From contig JAKSKA010000011.1 of NCBI GenBank assembly GCA_024401915.1, positions 1 through 15,289 on the forward strand: 15,289 nt of DNA. The letters run 5' to 3'. This stretch comes from Bacteroidales bacterium (GTDB taxonomy: Bacteria; Bacteroidota; Bacteroidia; Bacteroidales; UBA932). Both the position numbers and the translations under genes were made by a program. This document shows, in pieces, positions 8,781 to 15,289 of the stretch. How positions within the stretch are numbered: the first letter of the stretch is position 1; every line of letters begins with the position of its first letter. The notes below the pieces were generated by a model. The model did no database searches. It worked only from the letters and a program-made list of their open reading frames with translations, and was not told the DNA's origin.

Positions 8781-8808
8781 TACAGACGCGAGTGACTCGC
8801 GTCTGTAC
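8780..8808. repeat. 29-base palindromic repeat, copy 1
   Basis: Two perfect 14-base arms (GTACAGACGCGAGT and its reverse complement) surround a single central G. The first base is the final G of the TAG stop of the upstream gene. An identical copy in the same orientation occurs at 9933-9961. There is no T-run after it on the plus strand, so it is not a classical intrinsic terminator, although an RNA hairpin would form. It resembles the interspersed palindromes with a TAGAGACGC-type core that I recall from many Bacteroidetes genomes. Confidence 0.9.
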
Positions 8809-8826
8809 AACATCCATCCCAATCCG

Positions 8827-8839
8827 GCCGGTTTCCGGC
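8827..8839 (+). other. short GC hairpin before the esterase gene
   Basis: GCCGG-TTT-CCGGC forms a 5-pair, all G-C stem with a 3-base loop, followed by TTTGCTT and then the ATG at 8847. It could act as a weak terminator for the upstream gene, together with the larger palindrome, or as a structured 5' leader that lowers translation of the esterase. Structure is predicted by eye only. Confidence 0.35.
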
Positions 8840-8846
8840 TTTGCTT

Positions 8847-9917
8847 ATGAAAAAGACTCTTGTGATTCTTGCGGCACTGCTCGCTTCATTATCCGTTTTT
8901 GCGAACACTTCCATCAAGGGTGACGACCCGTGTATTCTTTATATAGGAAGGACGGTCGCCGCCGACGGCGTCTGCTCCTTCGACTGGAGCGGAGTTACGG
9001 CTGTCGTGACCTTCGAGGGCACCTGTTTGTCCGTGCAGGCGGAGGACAGTTTCAAGAATGAGTACAACCTGTGGATAGACAAGGAGATCGGTCCGCGGGC
9101 GGACAAGGTCCTCAAACTCGGCCCGGACGTCGTCCTTGCGGAGAATCTCACTGCCGGACGCCATTTCGCGGTGATCCAGAAGAGGACCGAAGGCGAGCAG
9201 GGACTGGCCACGATAAAGGGATTCACGACTGATGGGACATTTCTCCCCTCACGCAGCCTCAAGGAACGCCGTATCGAGTTCATCGGCGATTCCTACACCT
9301 GCGGATACGGTACGGAAAGCCTGAGCAAGGACGAGCCGTTCAAACCGGAGACGGAGAACTGCAATCTCGCCTACGCCGAAATCATCGGTCGTTTCTTCGA
9401 TGCCGACGTCCAACTGGTAAGCCATTCCGGAAGGGGTGTGGTCAGGAACTATGCCGGCAAGTCACCCGAAGAGGTGATGACGAACAAATACCGCCGCAGC
9501 TTCGATTGCAGCGAAGGGCCGGAATGGGACAAAGACGACTTCGACCCCGCGATTGTCGTCATCTATCTGGGCACCAATGATTTCTCTACGGGGAAGCATC
9601 CCAGGCTGAAGGACTGGTGCAAGGGCTATGGAGTGCTCCTGCGTGACGTGCGCCGCCTCCATCCCGGAGTCCCCATCCTATGCGTCGCATCCAAGGCTGA
9701 CGTCCTGCTGGGCGACTACGTGAGGGCCGCCGTGGAAAAGGCCGGAATGGAAAACGTTTTCTGGACATCCATCCAGAGCAAGGCCCACAACTCCGACTCG
9801 GAGCTCGGCGCCAGCCATCACCCGAACTACGAAGGGCAGCGCAAGGTTGCCTCCCTGATGATTCCGTATGTATCCACGATCACAGGCTGGCCTATGGCCC
9901 ACAGGGTGGTCGAATAA
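8847..9917 (+). CDS. exported CE2-type SGNH carbohydrate acetylesterase
   Basis: Predicted to remove O-acetyl groups from polysaccharide or oligosaccharide in the periplasm or outside the cell. The 356 residues begin with a signal peptide (MKKTLVILAALLASLSVFA, cleavage likely after Ala19; no lipobox). Residues of about 28-135 match the jelly-roll N-terminal domain of carbohydrate esterase family 2, with FEGTCLSVQAEDSFKNEYNLWID. The SGNH hydrolase domain follows: the nucleophile Ser149 in IEFIGDSYTCGYG, block II Gly in SHSGRGV (about 192-198), Asn244 in YLGTNDFS, and His325 in HHPNYEG. The Asp that often precedes the His in HPN-type motifs is Ser323 here, which suggests a Ser-His dyad, as reported for some CE2 enzymes. 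The ATG at 8847 is preferred to the in-frame TTG at 8841 because it begins the signal peptide directly. It is bracketed by identical palindromes and followed by GH20 57 bases later. Substrate unknown; xylan, glucomannan or acetylated host glycan are possible. Confidence 0.88.
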   Translation: MKKTLVILAALLASLSVFANTSIKGDDPCILYIGRTVAADGVCSFDWSGVTAVVTFEGTCLSVQAEDSFKNEYNLWIDKEIGPRADKVLKLGPDVVLAENLTAGRHFAVIQKRTEGEQGLATIKGFTTDGTFLPSRSLKERRIEFIGDSYTCGYGTESLSKDEPFKPETENCNLAYAEIIGRFFDADVQLVSHSGRGVVRNYAGKSPEEVMTNKYRRSFDCSEGPEWDKDDFDPAIVVIYLGTNDFSTGKHPRLKDWCKGYGVLLRDVRRLHPGVPILCVASKADVLLGDYVRAAVEKAGMENVFWTSIQSKAHNSDSELGASHHPNYEGQRKVASLMIPYVSTITGWPMAHRVVE

Positions 9918-9932
9918 CACACGTAAAAAGTC

Positions 9933-9961
9933 GTACAGACGCGAGTGACTCGCGTCTGTAC
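9933..9961. repeat. 29-base palindromic repeat, copy 2
   Basis: Identical, base for base and in orientation, to the repeat at 8780-8808. It lies in the 57-base spacer between the esterase and hexosaminidase genes and is preceded by AAAAAGTC. No target-site duplication is apparent around either copy. A transcript running through would form a long, stable hairpin 13 bases before the hexosaminidase ATG, which could stabilise the upstream message or set the ratio of the two enzymes. Confidence 0.9.
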
Positions 9962-9974
9962 CAAACACACATAT

Positions 9975-11420
9975 ATGACTAAAACTATATTTCTCCTGGC
10001 ATTATTGCCGGCAGTGGCGTTCGCGAAGCCCTATAGCGGAATCGCCATCGTTCCAGAACCCGTAAGCGCAGAATATACCGGAAGGGGCGTCAGCGTGGAC
10101 GCAACGGTGAAAAGCGTGATAGACACCACCCTCGCGGCGGAAGAATACATCCTTGACGCCAGCGGAGACAGGGGCGACACCCTGTTCGTGGCCGGAGGAA
10201 GCGAAGCGGGCGTGTTCTGGGCATCACAGACTCTCACACAGATCAAGGCACAGTGTTCCGACCGCATCCCGGGACTGGTCGTCAAGGACAAGCCGGAATT
10301 CTCCTACCGCGGCGCCCATCTCGACTGCTGCCGCCATTTCTTCCCGGTCGCCGACGTGAAACGCTACATCGACATCCTGGCCCTCCACAAAATCAACGTC
10401 TTCCACTGGCACCTGACGGACGACCAGGGCTGGAGGGCGGAAATAAGGCGATATCCCAACCTGACCGCAATCGGAGCCTATCGCGGCAAGGACCGCTACG
10501 GCAACTTCTACACGCAGGAACAGATGAGGGAGATCGTCGCATACGCCGCCGCACGCCATATCACCATCATCCCCGAAATAGAGATGCCCGGGCACGCACT
10601 GGCCGCACTCGCGTCCTACCCCACCCTCGGCTGCAAGGGTGAAGGCTACGAGGTCACAGGGAAATGGGGCGTCTTCGAAGACGTTTTCTGTGTAGGGAAG
10701 GAGGAGACGTTCGAATTCCTGGAGAACGTGCTCACCGAAATCTGCGAAATCTTCCCGAGCGAGTTCATCCACATCGGCGGAGATGAGGCTCCGCGCACAC
10801 GCTGGGCCTCCTGCCCCGACTGCCAGCGCAGGAAGAGCGAACTCGGACTCCAATCAGAAGCCGAGCTGCAGGGATACCTGCTCCGGCGCATCGAAGCGTT
10901 CCTGAACACAAAGGGACGCCGCATCATCGGCTGGGACGAGATCCTCGAAGGCGGAGTGACCCCCACGGCGACGGTGATGTCGTGGCAGGGCACCAGGGGA
11001 GGAATCAACGCGGCGAAGATGGGGAACGACGTGATAATGTCGCCCTACACCTATTTCTATCTCGACTACTACCAGACACTCAAGCCCCGTCAGGAGCCCG
11101 AAGGGACCACCTACCACACCTATCTTCCGCTCAGCAAATGCTACTCGTTCGACCCCTTCGCCGAGCTGGACAAGGAGCAGGCCTCCCATATCAGAGGGAT
11201 CCAGGCCAACGTGTGGACGGAGCATATGTATGAATTCAGGGACGTGGAGCATATGGCGCTGCCGCGTCTCGCAGCCCTCGCCGAGGTCGCGTGGAGCACG
11301 TCTCACAGGACCGACTACAAGGAATTCGTCGAAAGGATACGCAAGGGGCTCCTTCCAATCTACAAGTCGCAGGGTTACAACTACGCCGACTACGTGTTCA
11401 GAAAGCCTCCCGTCAAGTAA
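9975..11420 (+). CDS. exported beta-N-acetylhexosaminidase, GH20
   Basis: Releases terminal beta-linked GlcNAc or GalNAc from glycans by substrate-assisted retaining catalysis. The 481 residues begin with a signal peptide (MTKTIFLLALLPAVAFA, cleavage after Ala17; no lipobox), indicating a periplasmic or secreted enzyme. An N-terminal GH20b-like alpha/beta domain spans about 20-105. The TIM barrel contains YRGAHLDCCRHFFP (111-124), FHWHLTDDQGWRAEIRRYP (143-161), IIPEIEMPGHALAAL (198-212), the catalytic pair Asp270-Glu271 in HIGGDEA, and Trp320, Trp337 and Trp414, which line the active site in the family. It is compact: many Bacteroides homologues are longer and carry extra carbohydrate-binding domains. 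I chose the ATG at 9975 because an earlier in-frame GTG lies inside the palindrome and would put charged residues before the signal peptide. Probably co-transcribed with the esterase. It ends 3 bases from the convergent DUF5009 gene. Confidence 0.95.
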   Translation: MTKTIFLLALLPAVAFAKPYSGIAIVPEPVSAEYTGRGVSVDATVKSVIDTTLAAEEYILDASGDRGDTLFVAGGSEAGVFWASQTLTQIKAQCSDRIPGLVVKDKPEFSYRGAHLDCCRHFFPVADVKRYIDILALHKINVFHWHLTDDQGWRAEIRRYPNLTAIGAYRGKDRYGNFYTQEQMREIVAYAAARHITIIPEIEMPGHALAALASYPTLGCKGEGYEVTGKWGVFEDVFCVGKEETFEFLENVLTEICEIFPSEFIHIGGDEAPRTRWASCPDCQRRKSELGLQSEAELQGYLLRRIEAFLNTKGRRIIGWDEILEGGVTPTATVMSWQGTRGGINAAKMGNDVIMSPYTYFYLDYYQTLKPRQEPEGTTYHTYLPLSKCYSFDPFAELDKEQASHIRGIQANVWTEHMYEFRDVEHMALPRLAALAEVAWSTSHRTDYKEFVERIRKGLLPIYKSQGYNYADYVFRKPPVK

Positions 11421-11423
11421 GGC

Positions 11424-12701
11424 CTAGCTCTTCCAGAATATCCTGAAACGGGTGAAGACGCAGGTGGACGCCAGCGTGAGCAGCGTCACCACCAGGCCGC
11501 GGACCACGCCCATCAGCGGCGAACCCAGCGCCCAGGCATTCATCGCATCCATAAGCCCGACAATGTACAGCAGCGGGCACACGACGCTCCAGGCTATGGT
11601 ATAGGCTATCATCGGGTTCTGTCCGGTCATCACCAGATTGCGGCTGACGACCCCGTGCCCCTCCATCCAGTTGAGGAAATAGAGCACCAGCATAGACTGG
11701 GCGCCGGTAGTGAAGAGGTATGACAGGTTGCAGTAGTCCTTCGCGATGCCGCCGTCGTGGAAATCAAAGCACACGCCGCAAAGCAGCATCACGAAGCCGG
11801 CCAGTCCGATAACGCTCGAGGGCGTCTTCTCCTTGCGCACCAGCAGCACGAAGACAGCAGCCAGGACCGCGCTGACGACAAGGTCGGCCAGGACATTGCG
11901 CGTATACAGTCCCCAGAGCTGCAGCACCACGGCAGCGAGTGCGACGAAAGGAGCGACCGGGTTCCTGCTGGTCCTGTCGCCGCCCAGCAGTTCGCCGGCG
12001 AAAGTGGCGGGGATGACGATCACCAGATACTGGGTGAAGCCGAAACCGAAGAACTTGGCGACGATAATCGCAGCGAGGATACAAAGCCTCAACACGGGCC
12101 TTTTGGCCGTGAAAAGCCAGATCACACCGCCCATCAGCGCCGCCCAGGCGAGCAGCAGGATGATGCAGTCGTTCTGGGCGAAATCGAACACGAGTCCGTG
12201 CGAGAAATGCAGCCAGAGGAAGATGCCCGCCATCGCCAGCCAGCCGCAGACGTTCACCCACGGGCTCCGGGTGCGCCACAGGGCCGCGAAGGTGCAGAGC
12301 CAGACCAGAAGCTGCAGTGCGCCGGCAAGCACCGGCCCGCAATCCGTGGCCGAGATGGCGCCTGCGTGGCCTATTGCAAGACTGAACGCCGCGAGCACGA
12401 TGAAGCGCTTCACGATGCGCAGCAGCACCAGCGGCACGGACTCGCCCTTGCGGAGCTTGCTGCCCAGCCAGTACGGGATGGCTGCCCCCATAGCGAAGAT
12501 GAACAGGGGGAATACCATATCCACCCAGGTGAGCCCGCGCACTTCGGGCCGGAACACGTAGTCCGGCGGCGGCACCTGGCAATGGAACATCCAGGCCGGA
12601 AGAGCGCTGTGGGTGCCTATCGACGAGCAGAGTATCATCATAAAGATGGCGATACCCCTGAGCATATCGACGGACTCGACTCTTTTTCCGCTTTCCATCA
12701 T
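11424..12701 (-). CDS. DUF5009 multi-pass membrane protein, HGSNAT/NagX-related putative acetyltransferase
   Basis: An integral inner-membrane protein of 425 residues with about ten or more hydrophobic segments. The N-terminal signature RVESVDMLRGIAIFMMILC, then LPAWMFHCQVPPPDYVF (34-50) and RGLTWVDMVFPLFIFAMGAA (55-74), is characteristic of DUF5009. The last block closely resembles a conserved segment that I recall from human heparan-alpha-glucosaminide N-acetyltransferase (HGSNAT). HGSNAT passes acetyl from cytosolic acetyl-CoA across the membrane to glucosamine. His40, just before the PPP motif, is a candidate for the acetyl-carrying His. Bacterial relatives named NagX occur in GlcNAc-use clusters. 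The ATG at 12701 overlaps the transporter stop (ATGA), so the two are translationally coupled. Acetyl transfer to an amino sugar is an inference; a transport or sensing role remains possible. Confidence 0.82.
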   Translation of the reverse strand: MMESGKRVESVDMLRGIAIFMMILCSSIGTHSALPAWMFHCQVPPPDYVFRPEVRGLTWVDMVFPLFIFAMGAAIPYWLGSKLRKGESVPLVLLRIVKRFIVLAAFSLAIGHAGAISATDCGPVLAGALQLLVWLCTFAALWRTRSPWVNVCGWLAMAGIFLWLHFSHGLVFDFAQNDCIILLLAWAALMGGVIWLFTAKRPVLRLCILAAIIVAKFFGFGFTQYLVIVIPATFAGELLGGDRTSRNPVAPFVALAAVVLQLWGLYTRNVLADLVVSAVLAAVFVLLVRKEKTPSSVIGLAGFVMLLCGVCFDFHDGGIAKDYCNLSYLFTTGAQSMLVLYFLNWMEGHGVVSRNLVMTGQNPMIAYTIAWSVVCPLLYIVGLMDAMNAWALGSPLMGVVRGLVVTLLTLASTCVFTRFRIFWKS

Positions 12702-14095
12702 TTCTTCCAGAAAAGTTCTATTTCCTCAAGCGTCTTGCCCGTCGTATCGGGAATCTTCTTCCACATTATATACATATATGGCAGACACATCACCGCGAAG
12801 AGGAAGAAGGTGCCGGCGGGCGTGAGATGGCTCATACACCAGGGCGTGAACTGGCCGATGAGGTAGGTTCCCACCCAGAGGGCAAGGCCGGCGATGGACA
12901 TCGCTATCCCGCGCACCCTGTTGGGGTACATCTCGGAAAGGAGGACGAAGACAACCGCGCTGATGGAGATGGCCTGGCTGAAGATATAGAGCAGGAAGAG
13001 CACCAGCAGCACGACAGGGCTGACTCCGAGGGCCGCCCCGAAGAGGAAGTAGAGACCTATGAGCACAAGGCAGACTATCATTCCGCTCACCCCGTAATAG
13101 ATGAGTTTCTTGCGACCGACCTTGTCTATGATGAATACAGCAAGCACGGTCGTGAGCATATTCACGAGACCGACGAGCACGGTGGACATAGAAGAGTCGC
13201 GGCTGGCGAGACCTGCGTCGGCGAAGATGTCAGGACCATAGTAAAGAACGGCGTTCACGCCCATGAACTGGCCCAGGATGGCGATCAGCGAGCCGAAAAG
13301 CACGGCCTTGAGGATTCCCTTGTCCAGAAGTGCGCTCCACTCGCTCCTCACCTCCCCGGCAATCGAAGCCCTGGTGGACTCAAACTCCTCGAGCGCACCC
13401 TGCTCGGACACCTTCAGGCGGCGGAAAATACCCATAGCGGCGTCATTGCGGCCCTTCACGATGAGCCAGCGGGGACTCTCGGGGATGAAGAAGGCGACAA
13501 CGAGGAAAAGCACCGTCACGACGCTCTCGCTGCCAAGCATTCCGCGCCACATCTCGGTGGAGAAATATTTCTGGGCGAAGGCGGAGGAGAAATGCGCGCC
13601 CTCCCCTGCATTCAGAATCACGAAATTGATGACGTAGGCCAGCAGCAGGCCCATAGTGACAGCGAGCTGATATAGCCCTACCATCGTGCCCCTGACCTTG
13701 GCGGGAGATATCTCCGAAATATACATCGGGGATACTATGCTCACGATTCCTATGCCGAGTCCTCCTATGATCCTGTAGGCCACGAGGTCATCGAAGCCCT
13801 TGCAGAAACAGCAGCCTATCGCCGAGACGCTGAACAGCACGGCGGCTATGAGCAGCGTTTTCTTGCGGCCGAGGAAATCGCTCATCAGCCCGGCCAGGGC
13901 GACGCCTATGATGGAGCCGACGAGAGCGCAGCCCACATACCATCCCTTGCTCATCTCGCTGAGGGCGAACTGGGCGGTTACGTCCGCGGTGGTACCGGAG
14001 ATGACGGCAGTGTCATAACCGAAAAGAATGCCGCCCAACGCGGCCACGAAGGCCAGGAAGATGACGTAGGCGAAATTGGAAGATGCGTCCTTCAT
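12698..14095 (-). CDS. MFS sugar porter (XylE/GLUT-like)
   Basis: A 12-helix major facilitator of the sugar porter family, probably a proton-coupled or facilitated monosaccharide importer in the inner membrane. At 465 residues it is near the length of E. coli XylE (491). Seen: GGILFGYDTAVISGT (21-35) in helix 1, the loop 2-3 motif DFLGRKK (73-79), VSPMYISEISPAKVRG (121-136), QLAVTMGLLLAY (143-154), PESPRWL (205-211), GVNAVLYYGPDIF in the helix 7 region, DKVGRKK in the second repeat, SEMYPNRVRG, and a C-terminal PDTTGKTLEEIE in the place of the usual PETKG. The ATG at 14095 follows the DUF4434 stop by 3 bases, and its TGA overlaps the DUF5009 start. The sugar cannot be read from sequence; the nearby hexosaminidase suggests GlcNAc or another hexose freed outside. 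Confidence 0.93.
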   Translation of the reverse strand: MKDASSNFAYVIFLAFVAALGGILFGYDTAVISGTTADVTAQFALSEMSKGWYVGCALVGSIIGVALAGLMSDFLGRKKTLLIAAVLFSVSAIGCCFCKGFDDLVAYRIIGGLGIGIVSIVSPMYISEISPAKVRGTMVGLYQLAVTMGLLLAYVINFVILNAGEGAHFSSAFAQKYFSTEMWRGMLGSESVVTVLFLVVAFFIPESPRWLIVKGRNDAAMGIFRRLKVSEQGALEEFESTRASIAGEVRSEWSALLDKGILKAVLFGSLIAILGQFMGVNAVLYYGPDIFADAGLASRDSSMSTVLVGLVNMLTTVLAVFIIDKVGRKKLIYYGVSGMIVCLVLIGLYFLFGAALGVSPVVLLVLFLLYIFSQAISISAVVFVLLSEMYPNRVRGIAMSIAGLALWVGTYLIGQFTPWCMSHLTPAGTFFLFAVMCLPYMYIMWKKIPDTTGKTLEEIELFWKK

Positions 14096-14098
14096 ATT

Positions 14099-15190
14099 CT
14101 AGATATCAAAATATTCCTTATAGCGGTCGTAGAGATGTCCCGCCTGGAGATAAGCCGACTGCGGGCTCATGAAATGGGAGAATTCGAAGGTGATGGCCTT
14201 GTCGTAGCCGCAGCGCGCCGCCGCCTCCAGCTTCATACGCAGCTTGTCGAACTTGATGGGGAGGAAGTGGATGGGCATATCGCGGTCGAAGCTCTCCGCA
14301 TTGGTCCAGCACTGCATACCGTATTTGTCGGCGAGGGACTTGTTGACCGAGAAGAATGCGTCCAGCTCGTCGTAATCGATGTGACCGTCCTGGAATGCGC
14401 AGGCGTCGACCACGTCGTGGATTCCGTCGAAGATCTCGTTCCACTCCTCCTCGTGCTTGCGGACGGAGATGCCCTTCTTCAGATTGAGGTTCGTACCCAT
14501 AACGGCCTTCTTGCCGTCTATCCAGGGAGAGATGAAGGTGGGGAGGCCTCCGGAGAGGTCCTTGCACATCTTGCCCATTTCGTGGAAAGTCTCGATGCAG
14601 CCTTTCGTGCGGCGGCTGATCTCCGTCGAGATATACCAGCCCTGGAAGGACTTGTGGTGGCCGTAGGCGTTCCAAACCTCTTCCGTCACGTATTTGTTGG
14701 CCTCGAGCTCGTAGCTCATATCGCCGGTATCCCAATACTGGCCGCTGTCGTACAGGCCGAAATAGAATTTCATATCGTACTTGTCCGCCAGGGAGAGGAA
14801 AAGTTCGAGAAGGTCCATCGAAGGCATATAGCAGCCCTTCTTCAGAAGGTACTTGCTGGGCCAGGTGATGAACTTGCGGTAACCGCTGCGTATCATAATG
14901 ACGGTATCGATGCCTATGGCCTTCATATTGCGGAAATCCGCATCCCACTCCGCGGCGCCCCAGTTCTGGTGGGGGATGTCGTGCGATATCTCGTCAAGGA
15001 ACGTCCCCGTGATCCTGAGACCCTGTCCCTTGGGGACGATGAGGTTGGAACCGGATTCGGCGGAAGGGCTGGGCACTTCGCCGCTGATGTCCGCAGGCAC
15101 CTTGGCCTTGCAACTTTCAAGCAGGGGCGCACAAGCTACTGCAGTGGCCGCCGCAGCGGCAGTCTTGAGAAACGATCTTCTATCTGTCAT
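14099..15190 (-). CDS. DUF4434-type Tat-exported lipoprotein, putative glycoside-active TIM barrel
   Basis: A predicted exported protein of 363 residues and the first gene of a three-gene operon with a sugar porter and a DUF5009 protein. The N-terminus has a twin-arginine motif (DRRSFLK, 3-9), an Ala-rich hydrophobic stretch and a lipobox-like LLESC with Cys27, suggesting Tat export of a folded lipoprotein. A Ser/Pro-rich spacer (about 31-50) precedes the globular part. That part looks like the DUF4434 family, a (beta/alpha)8 fold related to glycosidases: GTFLDEISHDIPHQNW (62-77), IDTVIMIRSG (94-103), FYFGLYDSGQYWD (142-154), GWYISTEI (184-191), CWTNAESFD (294-302) and ITFEFSHF (333-340). Glu190, Glu299 and Glu336 sit at strand ends and are candidate catalytic acids. 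Enzyme activity and substrate are unknown. It could instead be a sugar-binding lipoprotein feeding the porter. Confidence 0.8.
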   Translation of the reverse strand: MTDRRSFLKTAAAAATAVACAPLLESCKAKVPADISGEVPSPSAESGSNLIVPKGQGLRITGTFLDEISHDIPHQNWGAAEWDADFRNMKAIGIDTVIMIRSGYRKFITWPSKYLLKKGCYMPSMDLLELFLSLADKYDMKFYFGLYDSGQYWDTGDMSYELEANKYVTEEVWNAYGHHKSFQGWYISTEISRRTKGCIETFHEMGKMCKDLSGGLPTFISPWIDGKKAVMGTNLNLKKGISVRKHEEEWNEIFDGIHDVVDACAFQDGHIDYDELDAFFSVNKSLADKYGMQCWTNAESFDRDMPIHFLPIKFDKLRMKLEAAARCGYDKAITFEFSHFMSPQSAYLQAGHLYDRYKEYFDI

Positions 15191-15228
15191 AATTCAAAGT
15201 GTTTTCAATGTGGTTCTATATCTACAAA

Positions 15229-15236
15229 CAAATATA
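15229..15236 (-). promoter_or_regulatory. predicted -7 element of the DUF4434-MFS-DUF5009 operon
   Basis: On the minus strand TATATTTG matches the Bacteroidetes -7 consensus TAnnTTTG exactly and lies in an A+T-rich stretch, giving a leader of roughly 34 bases before the ATG at 15190. A CTTG at 15262-15259 is 22 bases upstream, slightly far for a -33 element. The rest of the right-hand 99 bases shows no gene. Confidence 0.5.
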
Positions 15237-15289
15237 ATAATAATTTACAAATAGCCGGCAAGGTGACCAGGGCACATAACATCAGGAAA

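Noticed and set aside
8780..8808. Palindrome as a rho-independent terminator
   Set aside because: The plus-strand sequence after the hairpin is AACATCCATCCC with no T-run. It may still affect transcription, but the classical signature is missing.
8835..8842. CGGCTTTG as a -7 element for the esterase gene
   Set aside because: Only the TTTG half matches; the TA is missing and the bases belong partly to the short hairpin.
8780..9961. Two identical repeats as a CRISPR array or composite transposon
   Set aside because: There are only two copies, 1.15 kb apart, with an intact gene between, no transposase, no target duplications and no cas genes.
9945..9974. Upstream GTG start for the hexosaminidase, inside the palindrome
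   Set aside because: It would place about ten residues, several of them charged, ahead of a clean signal peptide and begin translation inside a stable hairpin; the ATG at 9975 is better.
11757..12866. Plus-strand open frame of 369 codons opposite the DUF5009 gene
   Set aside because: The His/Arg/Glu-rich translation with no domain is a mirror of membrane-protein codons; the minus strand encodes a coherent multi-pass protein.

Overview
The window looks like a chromosomal segment of a GC-rich member of the Bacteroidales. The evidence is the lineage-typical proteins (a DUF5009 membrane protein, a DUF4434 lipoprotein, an ACT-less SerA with Lys in place of the catalytic His, a RecQ with a long C-terminal extension), the absence of Shine-Dalgarno sequences, and intergenic matches to the Bacteroidetes sigma-factor -7 element TAnnTTTG. 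A gut genus is plausible but cannot be fixed from the sequence. No rRNA, tRNA, CRISPR array, transposase or phage gene is visible. Coding density is very high and no gene-free stretch exceeds 100 bases.

Left block (1-8189, all minus strand): a tightly packed housekeeping operon, read right to left as an IMPACT/YigZ-family protein, serC, serA, recQ, dnaG and metG. metG runs off the left edge. Every junction is between -8 and +4 bases. The operon combines two steps of serine biosynthesis, a RecQ helicase, primase and methionyl-tRNA synthetase. A good promoter match sits just upstream of the first gene, in a 39-base divergent spacer.

Middle (8229-8780, plus): a small protein with an N-terminal domain resembling the pRiA4b ORF-3-like family and an extremely acidic C-terminal tail, transcribed divergently from the housekeeping operon. 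An almost perfect 29-base palindrome begins on the last base of its stop codon. An identical copy in the same orientation lies about 1.15 kb further on, so the two copies bracket one gene.

Right block (8847-15190): a carbohydrate locus. Two plus-strand genes encode exported enzymes, a CE2-type SGNH acetylesterase and a GH20 beta-N-acetylhexosaminidase. They converge, with 3 bases between stop codons, on a minus-strand operon of three genes: a Tat/lipoprotein DUF4434 TIM-barrel-like protein, a sugar-porter MFS transporter, and a DUF5009 membrane protein related to heparan-alpha-glucosaminide N-acetyltransferase/NagX. Together they suggest scavenging of acetylated amino sugars: the glycan is de-O-acetylated, terminal GlcNAc or GalNAc is clipped off, the sugar is imported, and acetyl groups may be handled at the inner membrane. 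The substrate and the cooperation between the two arms are inferences.

The most distinctive observations are the duplicated palindrome, the pairing of a secreted deacetylase with a putative transmembrane acetyltransferase, the compact divergent promoter that predicts near-leaderless transcripts, and the Lys-type SerA active site.
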